Origin: Pedobacter borealis DSM 19626
GTDB taxonomy: Bacteria > Bacteroidota > Bacteroidia > Sphingobacteriales > Sphingobacteriaceae
Direction of reading: 5' to 3'
Length of the DNA: 54,365 bases
Assembly (NCBI RefSeq): GCF_000708285.2
Contig: NZ_JAUG01000022.1
Location: 1 to 54,365 of the forward strand
Every line of letters begins with the position of its first letter. Position 1 is the stretch's first letter. Positions 1-8,638 of this stretch are shown in pieces. The position numbers were made by a program, and so were the translations under genes. The notes under the pieces were generated by a model. It did no database searches. It had not been told where the DNA came from and worked only from the letters and a program-made list of their open reading frames with translations.

Positions 1-194
1 TAACCTGAGTTCGATTATTAAATCTCATTTTGTGGCGTTTTAATCAAGTTTTCTGTTAAGACGGTCGTCACCCTGAATTTATTTCAGGGTCTTTCACGCT
101 AAAAAGATGCTGAAATAAATTCAGCAGGACGATAAAGCTGGATTAGGCGTGTATAAGATATGATTTTCAGCTAATAATTATCGAACTCAGGTTA
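1..194. repeat. Element with 14-bp terminal inverted repeats (MITE-like)
   Basis: The first 14 bases, TAACCTGAGTTCGA, return as an exact inverted copy at 181-194. Between them are two nested hairpins built on CCTGAATTTATTTCAGG (about 69-88) and GCTGAAATAAATTCAGC (about 109-125), of the type scattered through Bacteroidota gaps. There is no coding capacity for a transposase. A near copy of the right end, TCAAACTCAGGTTA, lies at 54211-54224. The element appears to have replaced or interrupted the 5' end of the next gene. Target-site duplication cannot be tested because the window begins at the repeat. Confidence 0.55.
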
Positions 195-229
195 ATATTA
201 AAACTGGTGTACCCTTATCGGTAAGGCCA

Positions 230-616
230 ATGGCCATTCAGCAAGTCGATGATGAAGGAAATATTTGGTTTATGAGCATGAAAGACAGTCATAAAAATGA
301 TGAGATTTCAACTGATCCTTTTACGCATTTGTTGTTTCAGGCCGGAGCGCATTCGGGTTTTGTAAATATTTATGGAATTTCAGAAATCAGCAGGGATCAG
401 GCTAAAATCGACGAGCTTTGGAGCCCGTTTATCAAAACATGGTTTCAAGGAGGGAAAGGCGATCCTGATATCACCTTAATCAAGGTTATCCCTTCGGAGG
501 GATACTATTGGGATACCAAACACGGTACTGCCGTTGCATTTTTAAAGATGGCAGCGTCGGTAATTACAGGAAAAACAATGGATGATTCGGTAGAGGGAAC
601 TTTGGAGGTTGATTAG
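230..616 (+). CDS. General stress protein 26-like, PNPOx-fold flavin-binding protein, 5'-truncated
   Basis: A split-barrel FMN-binding protein of the pyridoxamine 5'-phosphate oxidase superfamily (COG3871 type). The frame contains VRPMA just before and at the start, then DDEGNIWFMS, and ends with a WFQGGKGDPD segment and a GTLEVD-like tail, all typical of the family. Such proteins are usually about 160-175 residues; here only 128 follow the first ATG. The same frame stays open upstream only to a TGA at 161-163 and reads KTGVPLSVRPM before the ATG. That is family sequence, so the ATG is internal to the original gene. The missing N-terminus is cut off by the terminal-inverted-repeat element. 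Probably a broken gene; whether the short form is made is unknown. Confidence 0.72.
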   Translation: MAIQQVDDEGNIWFMSMKDSHKNDEISTDPFTHLLFQAGAHSGFVNIYGISEISRDQAKIDELWSPFIKTWFQGGKGDPDITLIKVIPSEGYYWDTKHGTAVAFLKMAASVITGKTMDDSVEGTLEVD

Positions 617-686
617 TGAGGTTAACTGTTTTAATTGGTTAATTGTTAAATTAACTGTTAACTGAGAATTACCAATTGAAAACCGA
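617..686. repeat. Quasi-palindromic stutter sequence
   Basis: Repeats of TTAACTG and TTAATTG follow the stop codon directly, and a partly complementary arm (CAGTTAAC-like and ACCAATTG) follows within 70 bp. It can form an imperfect hairpin between two convergent genes. It belongs to the class described in the findings. A role as terminator is possible, but there is no clear T-run. Confidence 0.4.
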
Positions 687-899
687 CTATTTATCTCCTA
701 AATAATCAAATCCTTCAAATTCTTCTCTTTGAGCTCTTTTGCTTAAGATATCTTCTTCTTCGGCTTGTACTCTTGAGAAAAATAAGGCTTCGGCCTGGAT
801 TCTTTTTATTAACTGGCGTACCAGCGTTAAATCAAAAGCATCTTTGCTTAATTTAATGCAGTATTCTCTTTCGTTGATTTCTAAACTTGACGTATTCAT
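687..899 (-). CDS. Small conserved-looking hypothetical protein (70 aa)
   Basis: I do not recognise the family. The 70-residue product begins with a beta-rich stretch (EINEREYCIKLS) followed by a helix (RQLIKRIQAEALFF) and a charged, Glu/Arg-rich second helix ending in GDK. No signal peptide or membrane segment is visible. It lies downstream of lysS on the same strand but behind a strong terminator, so it is probably expressed separately; a TATATTTA box lies about 35 bp upstream of the ATG. The codon use and clean spacing suggest a real gene. Function unknown. Confidence 0.6.
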   Translation of the reverse strand: MNTSSLEINEREYCIKLSKDAFDLTLVRQLIKRIQAEALFFSRVQAEEEDILSKRAQREEFEGFDYLGDK

Positions 900-937
900 A
901 TCGCAATGATTTTAATTATCGATTGCTGTAAATATAG

Positions 938-972
938 AAAAGGCTTGCTAAACAATTGTTAGCAAGCCTTTT
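938..972 (-). terminator. Terminator of lysS
   Basis: A perfect 14-bp stem, AAAAGGCTTGCTAA paired with TTAGCAAGCCTTTT, with a 7-base loop, 66 bp past the lysS stop. On the minus strand the stem ends in TTTT, as expected for intrinsic termination. Confidence 0.8.
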
Positions 973-1037
973 AAGTTTATGTTATGTTTTTGTTAAAATC
1001 AAATTCGCAATCGCCTTTTTTCAGGTATCAGATTCGA

Positions 1038-2747
1038 TTATTTATGCGATAGGAATAAGCCATCGTCTGTTTTGGCAACTTTTAAAATTCCTTTTCCTGT
1101 TAAAGCTTTTAAGGTTGTATCCCATTTTTTGTTACTCCAATCGGCCAGTTTTCCTTTTACTTCAGTTAACAGATATTGTTCGCCTTCTGAAACCAATGAA
1201 TATAATTCTGTTTCTTCAGGCGTCATTTCTATTTTCTTTTTCTCAGGACGCATCTGCGGGAAGAATAAAACTTCCTGAATGGTACTTTGGTTGGTCATTA
1301 ACATCACCAAACGATCAATACCAATGCCCAAACCTGAAGTAGGCGGCATACCATATTCTAATGCACGTACGAAATCATCATCCATGGCCATGGCCTCGTC
1401 ATCACCGCGGGCAGCTAACTTTAGCTGATCTTCTAAACGCTCTTTTTGGTCAATAGGATCGTTTAATTCTGAATAAGCATTTGCAATCTCTTTACCATTA
1501 ACAAATAGCTCAAAACGCTCTACCAAACCTTCTGCCGTACGGTGCTTTTTAGCAAGCGGTGTCATTTCGATAGGGTAGTCGGTAATGTAGGTTGGCTGAA
1601 TTAAATTCGCTTCAACTTTAGCGCCGAAAATTTCATCAATTAATTTACCGCGGCCCATTGTATCATCGATTTCGATGCCTAAGTCTTTACAAGTCTGTGC
1701 AATTTCTTCCTCTGTCATCGCCGAAACATCAATTCCGGTATATTTTTGGATCGACTCGTACATGGTTAATTTTTCGTACGGTCCTTCAAAATTAATTTCG
1801 TTGGCACCAACTTTAACTACACTAGCACCAGTTGTGGCAATAGCTACTTTTTCTAAACATTCTTCAACCATTGCCATCATCCAGATATAATCTTTATAGG
1901 CAACGTATATTTCCATTGAAGTAAATTCAGGGTTATGCGTACGGTCCATCCCTTCATTACGGAACATTTTACCGAATTCATATACACCATCAAAACCTGC
2001 AACGATTAATCTTTTTAAATATAACTCATTTGCAATACGCAAATAAAGCGGCATATCTAAAGTATTATGGTGTGTGGCAAAAGGACGCGCAGCAGCACCA
2101 CCATGGATAGGCTGGAGGATAGGCGTTTCTACTTCCATCCAACCCTGGTTATCAAAATAATTGCGCATGGTGTTAATCACCTTGCTACGTTTAATGAAGA
2201 TCTGTTTAAAATCAGGATTTACCGTTAAATCTACATAACGCATGCGGTAACGCAATTCCGGATTGGTAAATCCATCATAAACATTACCTTCATCATCGCG
2301 CTTAACGATTGGTAGGGGACGTAGTGACTTAGAAAGCACCTTAAATTCAGTAACATGTACAGAAATTTCTCCTGTTTGCGTAGTGAATACATATCCTTTA
2401 ACCCCAATGAAATCGCCAATATCTAAAAGTTTTTTAAATACTGTGTTATATAAGGTTTTATCATCACCAGGACAAAGTTCGTCGCGCTTTAAGTAGATTT
2501 GAATTCTGCCGGTAGAATCCTGTAACTCCGTAAAAGAAGCAGCACCCATAATATTGCGGCTCATAATCCTACCTGCTAATACTACGGTCTTGTATGCTGT
2601 CTTATCTACTTCATAATTAGCTAATATATCTGCTGCATATGCATTTACTTCATACGCTTCTGCAGGATAAGGCTCAATGCCTAATGCGCGTAATTGCTTT
2701 AGCGACTCACGTCGTAGTACTTCTTGTTCTGATAATCCTATACTCAT
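1038..2747 (-). CDS. lysS: Lysine--tRNA ligase (class II)
   Basis: Charges tRNA-Lys with lysine in the cytosol. The 569-residue product has an N-terminal OB-fold anticodon-binding domain (about residues 55-160), then the class II catalytic core with motif 2 ([14 protein letters not shown]) and motif 3 ([12 protein letters not shown]). About 60 extra residues follow motif 3 (roughly 510-569), a C-terminal extension I believe is usual in Bacteroidota LysRS. The frame is open for 40 codons upstream of the chosen ATG, but that stretch is low-complexity and contains a TACTTTTG promoter-like box 16 bp upstream. The conserved protein begins at MSIGLSEQE, so I chose this start. It stands alone with its own terminator. 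Confidence 0.95.
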   Translation of the reverse strand: MSIGLSEQEVLRRESLKQLRALGIEPYPAEAYEVNAYAADILANYEVDKTAYKTVVLAGRIMSRNIMGAASFTELQDSTGRIQIYLKRDELCPGDDKTLYNTVFKKLLDIGDFIGVKGYVFTTQTGEISVHVTEFKVLSKSLRPLPIVKRDDEGNVYDGFTNPELRYRMRYVDLTVNPDFKQIFIKRSKVINTMRNYFDNQGWMEVETPILQPIHGGAAARPFATHHNTLDMPLYLRIANELYLKRLIVAGFDGVYEFGKMFRNEGMDRTHNPEFTSMEIYVAYKDYIWMMAMVEECLEKVAIATTGASVVKVGANEINFEGPYEKLTMYESIQKYTGIDVSAMTEEEIAQTCKDLGIEIDDTMGRGKLIDEIFGAKVEANLIQPTYITDYPIEMTPLAKKHRTAEGLVERFELFVNGKEIANAYSELNDPIDQKERLEDQLKLAARGDDEAMAMDDDFVRALEYGMPPTSGLGIGIDRLVMLMTNQSTIQEVLFFPQMRPEKKKIEMTPEETELYSLVSEGEQYLLTEVKGKLADWSNKKWDTTLKALTGKGILKVAKTDDGLFLSHK

Positions 2748-2762
2748 TTCAGGTATTTTTTG

Positions 2763-2770
2763 CAAAAGTA
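2763..2770 (-). promoter_or_regulatory. Putative lysS -7 box (TACTTTTG)
   Basis: Matches the Bacteroidota -7 consensus TAnnTTTG and ends 15 bp before the lysS ATG on the minus strand. No clear TTG is seen at the -33 position, so the assignment rests on the -7 box and on its placement. Confidence 0.45.
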
Positions 2771-3022
2771 ATGCTCTTGCATTTTTTGTTATTGTTAAAT
2801 TTTGGTGCTTTAATGAAAAAGAAATAATTAGCTGATTAAATTTTGAATTAATATTGGAAAAATTCAATTTTCAGTACCAATTAGCTATCCACTTAAAACA
2901 GATGGTTGCAAAGATAAGAAAGCTATTGTAATTACTAAATGCTTTATTTGATATAAAACCGCATTTAGCATGTTAAAGCCAATGAGATAAAAAATGGATG
3001 ATCAGAAACTTTACCGGTAGTA

Positions 3023-3349
3023 TTATTCCATATCAATTAACGGATCCCAAAATACCTTTTTAAGGTTTTGAACTTTCAGGTTTTTAATTTCAACGCCTTC
3101 GTTTTCGAGGAGTTCCTGTCTTTTAGCTGTAGATGATGGATCGCCGCTGAGCAAGCCGTTGCTGCTGATTACCCTATAATAAGGCACAGGAGATTGTGCT
3201 GCCCCACAAGCGCCAATGGCTCTGGCAACCATTCTCGATAGATTAGGCGTGCCAATGGCTTTTGCAATTGCTCCGTATGATGTTACCCTTCCTTTGGGTA
3301 TTTCTCTGGTTAAATCCCAAACCTGTTCAAAAAATAAATCGTGTTTCAT
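3023..3349 (-). CDS. Alkyltransferase-like (ATL) DNA-damage recognition protein, MGMT family
   Basis: A 108-residue protein with the DNA-binding winged-helix domain of O6-alkylguanine-DNA alkyltransferases: KGRVTSYGAIA near the start and the LSRMVARAIGAC recognition helix. The reactive-cysteine motif PCHRV is replaced by PYYRV at residues 56-60, so it cannot accept alkyl groups. Alkyltransferase-like proteins of this kind bind O6-alkylguanine and hand the lesion to nucleotide excision repair; that role is known for relatives and inferred here. The length is normal for ATLs, which lack the N-terminal domain of full alkyltransferases. Single gene, no operon partner. Confidence 0.88.
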   Translation of the reverse strand: MKHDLFFEQVWDLTREIPKGRVTSYGAIAKAIGTPNLSRMVARAIGACGAAQSPVPYYRVISSNGLLSGDPSSTAKRQELLENEGVEIKNLKVQNLKKVFWDPLIDME

Positions 3350-3544
3350 CGTTCTGGCAAATGATACATAAAGCTATTAAATATATCTGTTTCATAATTC
3401 GTGATTGAGAATTTATTTTATTAAGGACTTTTCTATAGTTTCATTGGTCTAATTAGCAACTCCATGGTCAGACCCCTTCGGAAATTTTTAAGTATTTTTT
3501 CGATTAAATTTTTTAGCGATATGAATTTAGTGTTTTACAGATGT

Positions 3545-3552
3545 TATATTTG
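3545..3552 (+). promoter_or_regulatory. Putative -7 box (TATATTTG) of the DUF2461 gene
   Basis: Exact match to TAnnTTTG, 29 bp upstream of the ATG. No convincing TTG at -33. Confidence 0.45.
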
Positions 3553-3581
3553 TTTGGATGTGAATAGCCATTTAAAAAACG

Positions 3582-4271
3582 ATGCCCGATATAAAACAAA
3601 TACCACCTTCTAGTTTTGAGTTTTTAAGGTTGTTAAAAAATAACAACGAACGTGAGTGGTTTAATGACCATAAAATAGCTTACCAGAAAGAACATGCATA
3701 TATAGAATCTTTTGCACAGGATTTATTAGATCTTATGAATACCCATGATGTAATTGAAACACCATCGGGAAAGAAAAGTTTATACCGAATTTATCGGGAT
3801 ACCCGTTTTTCCAATGATAAAACACCTTATAAAACACATTGGAGCGGAAGTTTTAAACGGGCAGGTAAACAAAGAAGGGGTGGCTACTATTTTCATATCG
3901 AACCAGGCAATAGTTTTGTGGCTGGTGGTTTTTTCGGTCCTTCTCCTCAAGATTTGAAATTGATAAGAGAAAATATAGCTTTTGATGCCGAGCCCTTGAG
4001 AGCAATATTAAGTGATAAAACTTTTATTGCTTCCTTCGAGGCTTTGAAAGGCGAACAATTAAAAACTGCTCCAAAGGGTTTTGATGGAGATCATCAGGAT
4101 ATCGATCTGCTACGTTATAAGCAATTTTTGTTAGTTCATCGATTTACCGATCAGGAAGTTTTAAGTAAAGATTACTTAGGATATTGTAATCAGGAATTTA
4201 AAAACATGCGACCTTTCTTTGATTATATGAGCGAAATATTAACAACCGATGCAAATGGATTGGATCTATAA
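3582..4271 (+). CDS. DUF2461 / TIGR02453 family protein
   Basis: A 229-residue protein recognisable as DUF2461 from FLRLLKNNNEREWFNDHK at the N-terminus, then LYRIYRDTRFSNDKTPYKTH and RGGYYFHIEPG in the middle. The biochemical function of the family is not established. There is no signal peptide or membrane segment, so it is probably cytosolic. It faces the acyl-CoA ligase gene and shares a terminator-like hairpin with it. Confidence 0.88.
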   Translation: MPDIKQIPPSSFEFLRLLKNNNEREWFNDHKIAYQKEHAYIESFAQDLLDLMNTHDVIETPSGKKSLYRIYRDTRFSNDKTPYKTHWSGSFKRAGKQRRGGYYFHIEPGNSFVAGGFFGPSPQDLKLIRENIAFDAEPLRAILSDKTFIASFEALKGEQLKTAPKGFDGDHQDIDLLRYKQFLLVHRFTDQEVLSKDYLGYCNQEFKNMRPFFDYMSEILTTDANGLDL

Positions 4272-4299
4272 CTGATTTTTAATATTGCTGCAAAAAATT

Positions 4300-4337
4300 A
4301 AAGGGTCACCATGCTAATTTTGTAATGATGACCCTTT
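4300..4337. terminator. Shared bidirectional terminator
   Basis: AAAGGGTCA at 4300-4308 pairs with TGACCCTTT at 4329-4337, and the stem extends inward with one mismatch. It sits between two convergent stop codons, with A/T-rich sequence on both sides. Confidence 0.7.
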
Positions 4338-4343
4338 ATTTAA

Positions 4344-6260
4344 TTATGATTCCGCTTCTATACCTTCCTCATACATTTCGTTAATGGCTTCGGCATATTT
4401 CTTTTCTACAATACGGCGCTTAACTTTCATGGTTGGGGTAATTTCTCCTTCGTCTATATTGAAGGGATTACGCTTGATCTTAAAGTTTTTAATGCGCTCA
4501 AATTTGGCCAGCTCGTTCGAGATTTTCTTAATGTCCTGCTCCATCCAATCTACAATTTCCTGATCGCGGATAAAAGGATCAGCCTCTTCAAAAAACGATG
4601 GTTTGAGTTTAAAGGTTTCTTCTAAAGTTTCTTTGTTCGGGATAATAATTGCTGTAATAAACTCGCGTTTATCTCCGATTAAAAAAAGCTGATCAATTTT
4701 TGGGCTTTTCAGGTAAATGTTTTCTACCGGGGTAGGGTAAACATTTTTGCCGTAAGCATTTACGATCATGTTTTTTAAACGGTCTGTAATCTGCAGGTTG
4801 CCTTTATAAAAGCGACCAATATCTCCGGTATGGAACCACATGTCTTTATCTATCGCTTCGGCTGTTTCTGCTGGTTTATTAAAGTAACCTTTCATTACGC
4901 AATGACCGCGCACAATTACTTCACCTTCGGCGCATTCAAATTCTTCGTTAAAAGTATTGTGCGTTTGGATACTGAGCATCTCTTTGCTTTCTACATCTTG
5001 TATGCCTACTTCAATACCAGGGATCACACGACCAACCGTGCCATAAACCTGTCTGTGGTATTCGGTAACCGACATTACGGGCGAAGTTTCTGTTAAGCCA
5101 AATCCTTCTAATATTTTAATGCCCAGATCGCCAAAAAATTCACCCACATTTTTAGGCAGGGCGGCACCGCCCGAAATCATAAACTTTAAACGTCCGCCGG
5201 TTTTCTCTTTAATTTTACTGAAAACCAGTTTCTCTGCTATTCCTTTTTTGGCTGATAAAATGAAGCCTGGGTTTTTGCCGGCCTCTTTTGCTAAACGGTA
5301 TTTGTTGCCCGTTTCTAAAGCCCAGGTAAATATTTTTGCTTTTGTGCCCCCACCAGCTGTTCCTCCTTTTATGGCTTTATCGTGTATCCGCTCCAATAAA
5401 CGCGGAACGCAGCTCATTACCGTAGGACGAACTTCTCCCATATTTTTTGCCAATAGTTCTAAACTTTGGGCAAATGCAATTTTACAACCTTGTGCGCAGC
5501 AAACATGGTAAGTTGCTGTACGCTCGAATACGTGAGATAGCGGTAGAAAGGAAAGGAAAGTTTCCGTTTGATCGATCACAGGGATCTGTTGCAAGCAAAC
5601 CTCCACATTCTTAACAAAGTTATAATGGGTAAGCATTACACCTTTTGGGGTTCCTGTTGTTCCCGAGGTGTAAATTAAAGAGGAAACATCGTCAGGTAAA
5701 ACTAAACTTCTACATTGGTCAATGTCAGCCCTTTCGGCAGCCGTAACCTGATGTTTAAGCGCCAGGATATCAGAAAAGGCGATAACTTCTACATTTACGT
5801 CGGTAGGAATGGTAACTTTTTCAAAATCTTTAAAGGCAGGAATAATATATTTTAACTGTTTGCAATTGGCTGCTACCTTTAATACTTTACGGTATAGAAA
5901 GTTATTCCCAATAAGAATAGCTTTTATGCCAGAATCGTTAATGATATAAGCTACTTCCTGTTCAGAAAGTGTAGGGTAAATGGATACGTTAATTACACCA
6001 ATCTGCTGTATTCCCTGATCATAATATACGTACTCAGGAGAATTCTCGATCATTAAGCCTAGTCTGTCACCTTTTTTTATTCCTTTCTCTAAAAAGAAGG
6101 CAGAAACAGCGTCGGCTCTTTTTAAAGTATCTTCATAAGAAATTTCAGCCCATTCTGCACCTTGTTTATGAATCAAAAAGGTTTCTTGAGGTTTATGGAT
6201 GTTTTTTACAACATTCCGCAACAAGGTAGGAACAGTTGAAAATTCGTTTATTAGTGGCAT
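4344..6260 (-). CDS. Long-chain fatty-acid--CoA ligase (AMP-forming)
   Basis: Activates long-chain fatty acids to acyl-CoA through an acyl-adenylate, for beta-oxidation or lipid synthesis. The 638 residues carry the adenylate-forming signature YTSGTTGTPKG at 197-207, GFGLTETSP in the core, WFHTGDIG before the hinge, and a C-terminal lid with ITDRLKNMIVNAYGKNVYP. Length and motif spacing match the FAA1/FadD15 group (COG1022). No signal peptide. It lies downstream of the isc operon on the same strand but is separated from it by a perfect terminator, so it is likely transcribed on its own. Confidence 0.92.
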   Translation of the reverse strand: MPLINEFSTVPTLLRNVVKNIHKPQETFLIHKQGAEWAEISYEDTLKRADAVSAFFLEKGIKKGDRLGLMIENSPEYVYYDQGIQQIGVINVSIYPTLSEQEVAYIINDSGIKAILIGNNFLYRKVLKVAANCKQLKYIIPAFKDFEKVTIPTDVNVEVIAFSDILALKHQVTAAERADIDQCRSLVLPDDVSSLIYTSGTTGTPKGVMLTHYNFVKNVEVCLQQIPVIDQTETFLSFLPLSHVFERTATYHVCCAQGCKIAFAQSLELLAKNMGEVRPTVMSCVPRLLERIHDKAIKGGTAGGGTKAKIFTWALETGNKYRLAKEAGKNPGFILSAKKGIAEKLVFSKIKEKTGGRLKFMISGGAALPKNVGEFFGDLGIKILEGFGLTETSPVMSVTEYHRQVYGTVGRVIPGIEVGIQDVESKEMLSIQTHNTFNEEFECAEGEVIVRGHCVMKGYFNKPAETAEAIDKDMWFHTGDIGRFYKGNLQITDRLKNMIVNAYGKNVYPTPVENIYLKSPKIDQLFLIGDKREFITAIIIPNKETLEETFKLKPSFFEEADPFIRDQEIVDWMEQDIKKISNELAKFERIKNFKIKRNPFNIDEGEITPTMKVKRRIVEKKYAEAINEMYEEGIEAES

Positions 6261-6320
6261 GCTCGTATTGGTTCGCTAATTATAATTAACAATTATAAGG
6301 CTTTTTGGTTTAAAAATACA

Positions 6321-6349
6321 AAAGGGCCCCGAAATTTTCGGGGCCCTTT
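6321..6349 (-). terminator. Terminator of the iscSUA operon
   Basis: AAAGGGCCCCGAAA pairs perfectly with TTTCGGGGCCCTTT around a one-base centre, a G/C-rich stem with T-runs. It lies 23 bp past the iscA stop and upstream of the acyl-CoA ligase, so it separates the two units. Confidence 0.85.
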
Positions 6350-6371
6350 AAATAATATGTTTTATAAGATT

Positions 6372-6698
6372 TTAAACAGAGAAGCTTTCGCCACAGCCAC
6401 AGCTACGACTGGCATTTGGGTTTATAAAGTTAAAACCTTTTCCATTTAAACCGTCAGTAAAGTCGAGTTCAGTTCCAGCCAAATAAAGGAATGATTTCAT
6501 ATCCAAAGCAATTTTGATTCCCCTGTCCTCAAAAAACTGATCGCCTTTTTGTTCTTCGTTATCAAAATCTAAATTGTATGATAAGCCCGAACAGCCACCA
6601 CCTTTTACCGAAACGCGTAAAAAGTAATCAGAACCCATTTCCGAATCCTGCATTAAGTGGGTGATTTTTTCTTTTGCTTTATCTGTTATTGTGATCAT
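6372..6698 (-). CDS. iscA: Iron-sulfur cluster assembly A-type carrier (HesB/IscA family)
   Basis: A-type carrier that binds iron or a [2Fe-2S]/[4Fe-4S] cluster and passes it to apoproteins in the cytosol. The 108-residue product has the three invariant cysteines: C36 in GGGCSG, and C100 and C102 in SCGCGESF. It is the last gene of the iscS-iscU-iscA operon, 78 bp after iscU. The gap holds a perfect 17-bp inverted repeat, which could affect mRNA stability. No hscA, hscB or ferredoxin gene follows; a terminator does. Confidence 0.92.
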   Translation of the reverse strand: MITITDKAKEKITHLMQDSEMGSDYFLRVSVKGGGCSGLSYNLDFDNEEQKGDQFFEDRGIKIALDMKSFLYLAGTELDFTDGLNGKGFNFINPNASRSCGCGESFSV

Positions 6699-6712
6699 AG
6701 TATCGAGTATTT

Positions 6713-6760
6713 AGTATCTAGTATCAAGATTGAATTATTATAGTCTTGATACTAGATACT
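6713..6760. repeat. Perfect 17-bp inverted repeat between iscU and iscA
   Basis: AGTATCTAGTATCAAGA at 6713-6729 is matched by its exact complement at 6744-6760, with a 14-base loop. The arm is itself a tandem (AGTATC twice), and a related GTATCGAGTATTTAG lies just beside it. In mRNA it makes a strong hairpin inside the isc operon. It lacks a T-run, so a processing or stability element is more likely than a terminator; this is inference. Confidence 0.7.
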
Positions 6761-6776
6761 TATGTCTTGTTACTTA

Positions 6777-7190
6777 TTAATGGTGCGATTTTTCCAATAC
6801 AATTGCTTCTAAACCATTTTTAACGCGATAATCGTTAATGGCCGATTTAATTGCATCTTCTGCCAAAACCGAGCAGTGAATTTTTACTGGAGGTAAAGCC
6901 AATTCTTCAACAATATCCATGTTATCGATAGATAAAGCCTCATCAATTGTTTTTCCTTTTAACCATTCGGTAGCTAAAGAAGAAGAAGCAATAGCCGAAC
7001 CACAGCCAAATGTTTTAAATTTAGCATCTGTGATTACGTTATCTTCTCCAACTTCAATTTGTAAACGCATTACGTCGCCACACTCAGGTGCACCAACTAA
7101 TCCCGTTCCTACAAATTTGCTGTCTTTATTTAAAGTACCTACGTTACGTGGGTTATTGTAATGGTCAATTACTTTTTCTGAATATGCCAT
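6777..7190 (-). CDS. iscU: Fe-S cluster scaffold protein IscU
   Basis: Scaffold on which IscS-derived sulfur and iron are assembled into clusters. The 137-residue protein has C37 and D39 in APECGDV, C63 in FGCGSA, the LPPVK chaperone-recognition motif at 99-103, and H105-C106. These are the full set of ligands of the true IscU family, not the SufU or NifU types. The HscA-type motif is intact although no hscA is in the window. It is the second gene of the operon, 119 bp after iscS. Confidence 0.95.
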   Translation of the reverse strand: MAYSEKVIDHYNNPRNVGTLNKDSKFVGTGLVGAPECGDVMRLQIEVGEDNVITDAKFKTFGCGSAIASSSLATEWLKGKTIDEALSIDNMDIVEELALPPVKIHCSVLAEDAIKSAINDYRVKNGLEAIVLEKSHH

Positions 7191-7309
7191 GATTTTATTT
7201 TTTAATCTCCTTACGGAGCAAATTTTTTAATTAATTTTCAGTTTGGCGATCTGCGTAAGGCGTTTGGCGATTAACCTTCTACCTTAAGCCTTTCAGCCCT
7301 CTACCTTTC

Positions 7310-8521
7310 TTAGTGTTCCGCCCACTCAATTTTACTCAAGTCAATTCCTTCTTTAAACATTTCCCAAAGTGGAGAAAGTTCTCTTAAGTGATTAACCGCT
7401 TTTTGAGTCACTTCAATAGCCTGATCGATTTCTGCTTCAGTTGTAAATCTTCCCAAACCATAACGGATAGAAGAGTGTGCTAAATCATCAGATAAACCCA
7501 AGCTTTTTAATACATATGATGGTTCTAAAGATGCTGAAGTACAAGCCGATCCTGAAGATACTGCTAAATCACTCATCGCCATCATTAAACCTTCACCCTC
7601 AACATATTTGAAAGAGATATTGGCTACGTGTGGTAAACGGTGTTGTGTATTACCATTAACATAACTCTCTTCCATTTTGTTCAAAGTAGTTTCTAATTTA
7701 TCGCGTAAAGCAGCTAAACGAACTGATTCGCTTTCCATTTCTAAACGGCAAAGTTCGCAAGCTTTACCTAAACCTACAATACCAGGAACGTTTAATGTAC
7801 CAGAACGCATTCCGCGCTCGTGGCCACCACCATCCATTTGTGCAGTAACTTTAACCCTTGGGTTTTTACGACGAACGTAAAGTACACCAACACCTTTCGG
7901 ACCATACATTTTGTGTGCCGAGAAAGCCATTAAATCGATACCATCAGCATTTACATCAACCGGAATTTTACCAACTGCCTGCGTAGCATCAGTCATAAAT
8001 AAAGCACCGTGTTTGTGTGCAATTGCTGCAATTTCTTTAACCGGTTGGATTACGCCAATTTCGTTGTTGCCATACATAATTGAAACTAAAATCGTTTCAG
8101 GAGTCATGGCAGCTTCTAATTCAGCTAAATCAATTAAACCGTCTTCTTTAACGCCTAAATAAGTTACACGTGCTCCGTTTTTCTCTAAGTGTTTGCAGGT
8201 ATCTAAAACTGCTTTATGTTCAGTAACCGCAGTTATAATGTGGTTACCTTTTTCTTTGTACATTTCAAATACACCTTTAATAGCCAGGTTATCGGCCTCA
8301 GTTGCACCTGATGTAAAAATAATTTCTTTTTCAGTACAGCCGATTAGTTTGGCTACCTGCTCACGGGCATAATCTACACCCTCTTCAGCCACCCAGCCAA
8401 ACGCGTGATTACGACTTGCGGCATTTCCAAATTTCTCTGTAAAGTAAGGTAGCATTGCTTCCAACACCCTAGGATCTAACGGGGTGGTTGCATTATTATC
8501 TAAATATATCGGCTGTTTCAT
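7310..8521 (-). CDS. iscS: Cysteine desulfurase IscS
   Basis: Pyridoxal-phosphate enzyme that removes sulfur from cysteine and supplies it to IscU and other acceptors. The 403-residue product has the PLP lysine K204 in [10 protein letters not shown], the catalytic H102 in TEHKA, and the persulfide cysteine C327 in the flexible loop [14 protein letters not shown], characteristic of the IscS (group I) subtype. It ends in a short WAEH tail. First gene of iscS-iscU-iscA; there is no iscR upstream, so regulation must differ from the enterobacterial model. A TATCTTTG box lies 22 bp upstream. Confidence 0.96.
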   Translation of the reverse strand: MKQPIYLDNNATTPLDPRVLEAMLPYFTEKFGNAASRNHAFGWVAEEGVDYAREQVAKLIGCTEKEIIFTSGATEADNLAIKGVFEMYKEKGNHIITAVTEHKAVLDTCKHLEKNGARVTYLGVKEDGLIDLAELEAAMTPETILVSIMYGNNEIGVIQPVKEIAAIAHKHGALFMTDATQAVGKIPVDVNADGIDLMAFSAHKMYGPKGVGVLYVRRKNPRVKVTAQMDGGGHERGMRSGTLNVPGIVGLGKACELCRLEMESESVRLAALRDKLETTLNKMEESYVNGNTQHRLPHVANISFKYVEGEGLMMAMSDLAVSSGSACTSASLEPSYVLKSLGLSDDLAHSSIRYGLGRFTTEAEIDQAIEVTQKAVNHLRELSPLWEMFKEGIDLSKIEWAEH

Positions 8522-8543
8522 CTCTATTCTGTTAATTATAACA

Positions 8544-8551
8544 CAAAGATA
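8544..8551 (-). promoter_or_regulatory. Putative isc operon -7 box (TATCTTTG)
   Basis: Exact TAnnTTTG on the minus strand, ending 22 bp before the iscS ATG. A TTG lies 17 bp further upstream, slightly short of the usual 19-20 spacing. No IscR-like palindrome is evident. Confidence 0.6.
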
Positions 8552-8638
8552 CGAAAAAACTTATTTAACAATTATAAATAATAGCTATGACCTTATAGAG
8601 AAAAGCCGCATTTTTACATTCACATAACCTTATAATCT

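Noticed and set aside
2748..2867. A 40-codon N-terminal extension of lysS
   Set aside because: Low-complexity sequence without family similarity; a promoter-like box lies within it and the conserved protein begins at the internal ATG.
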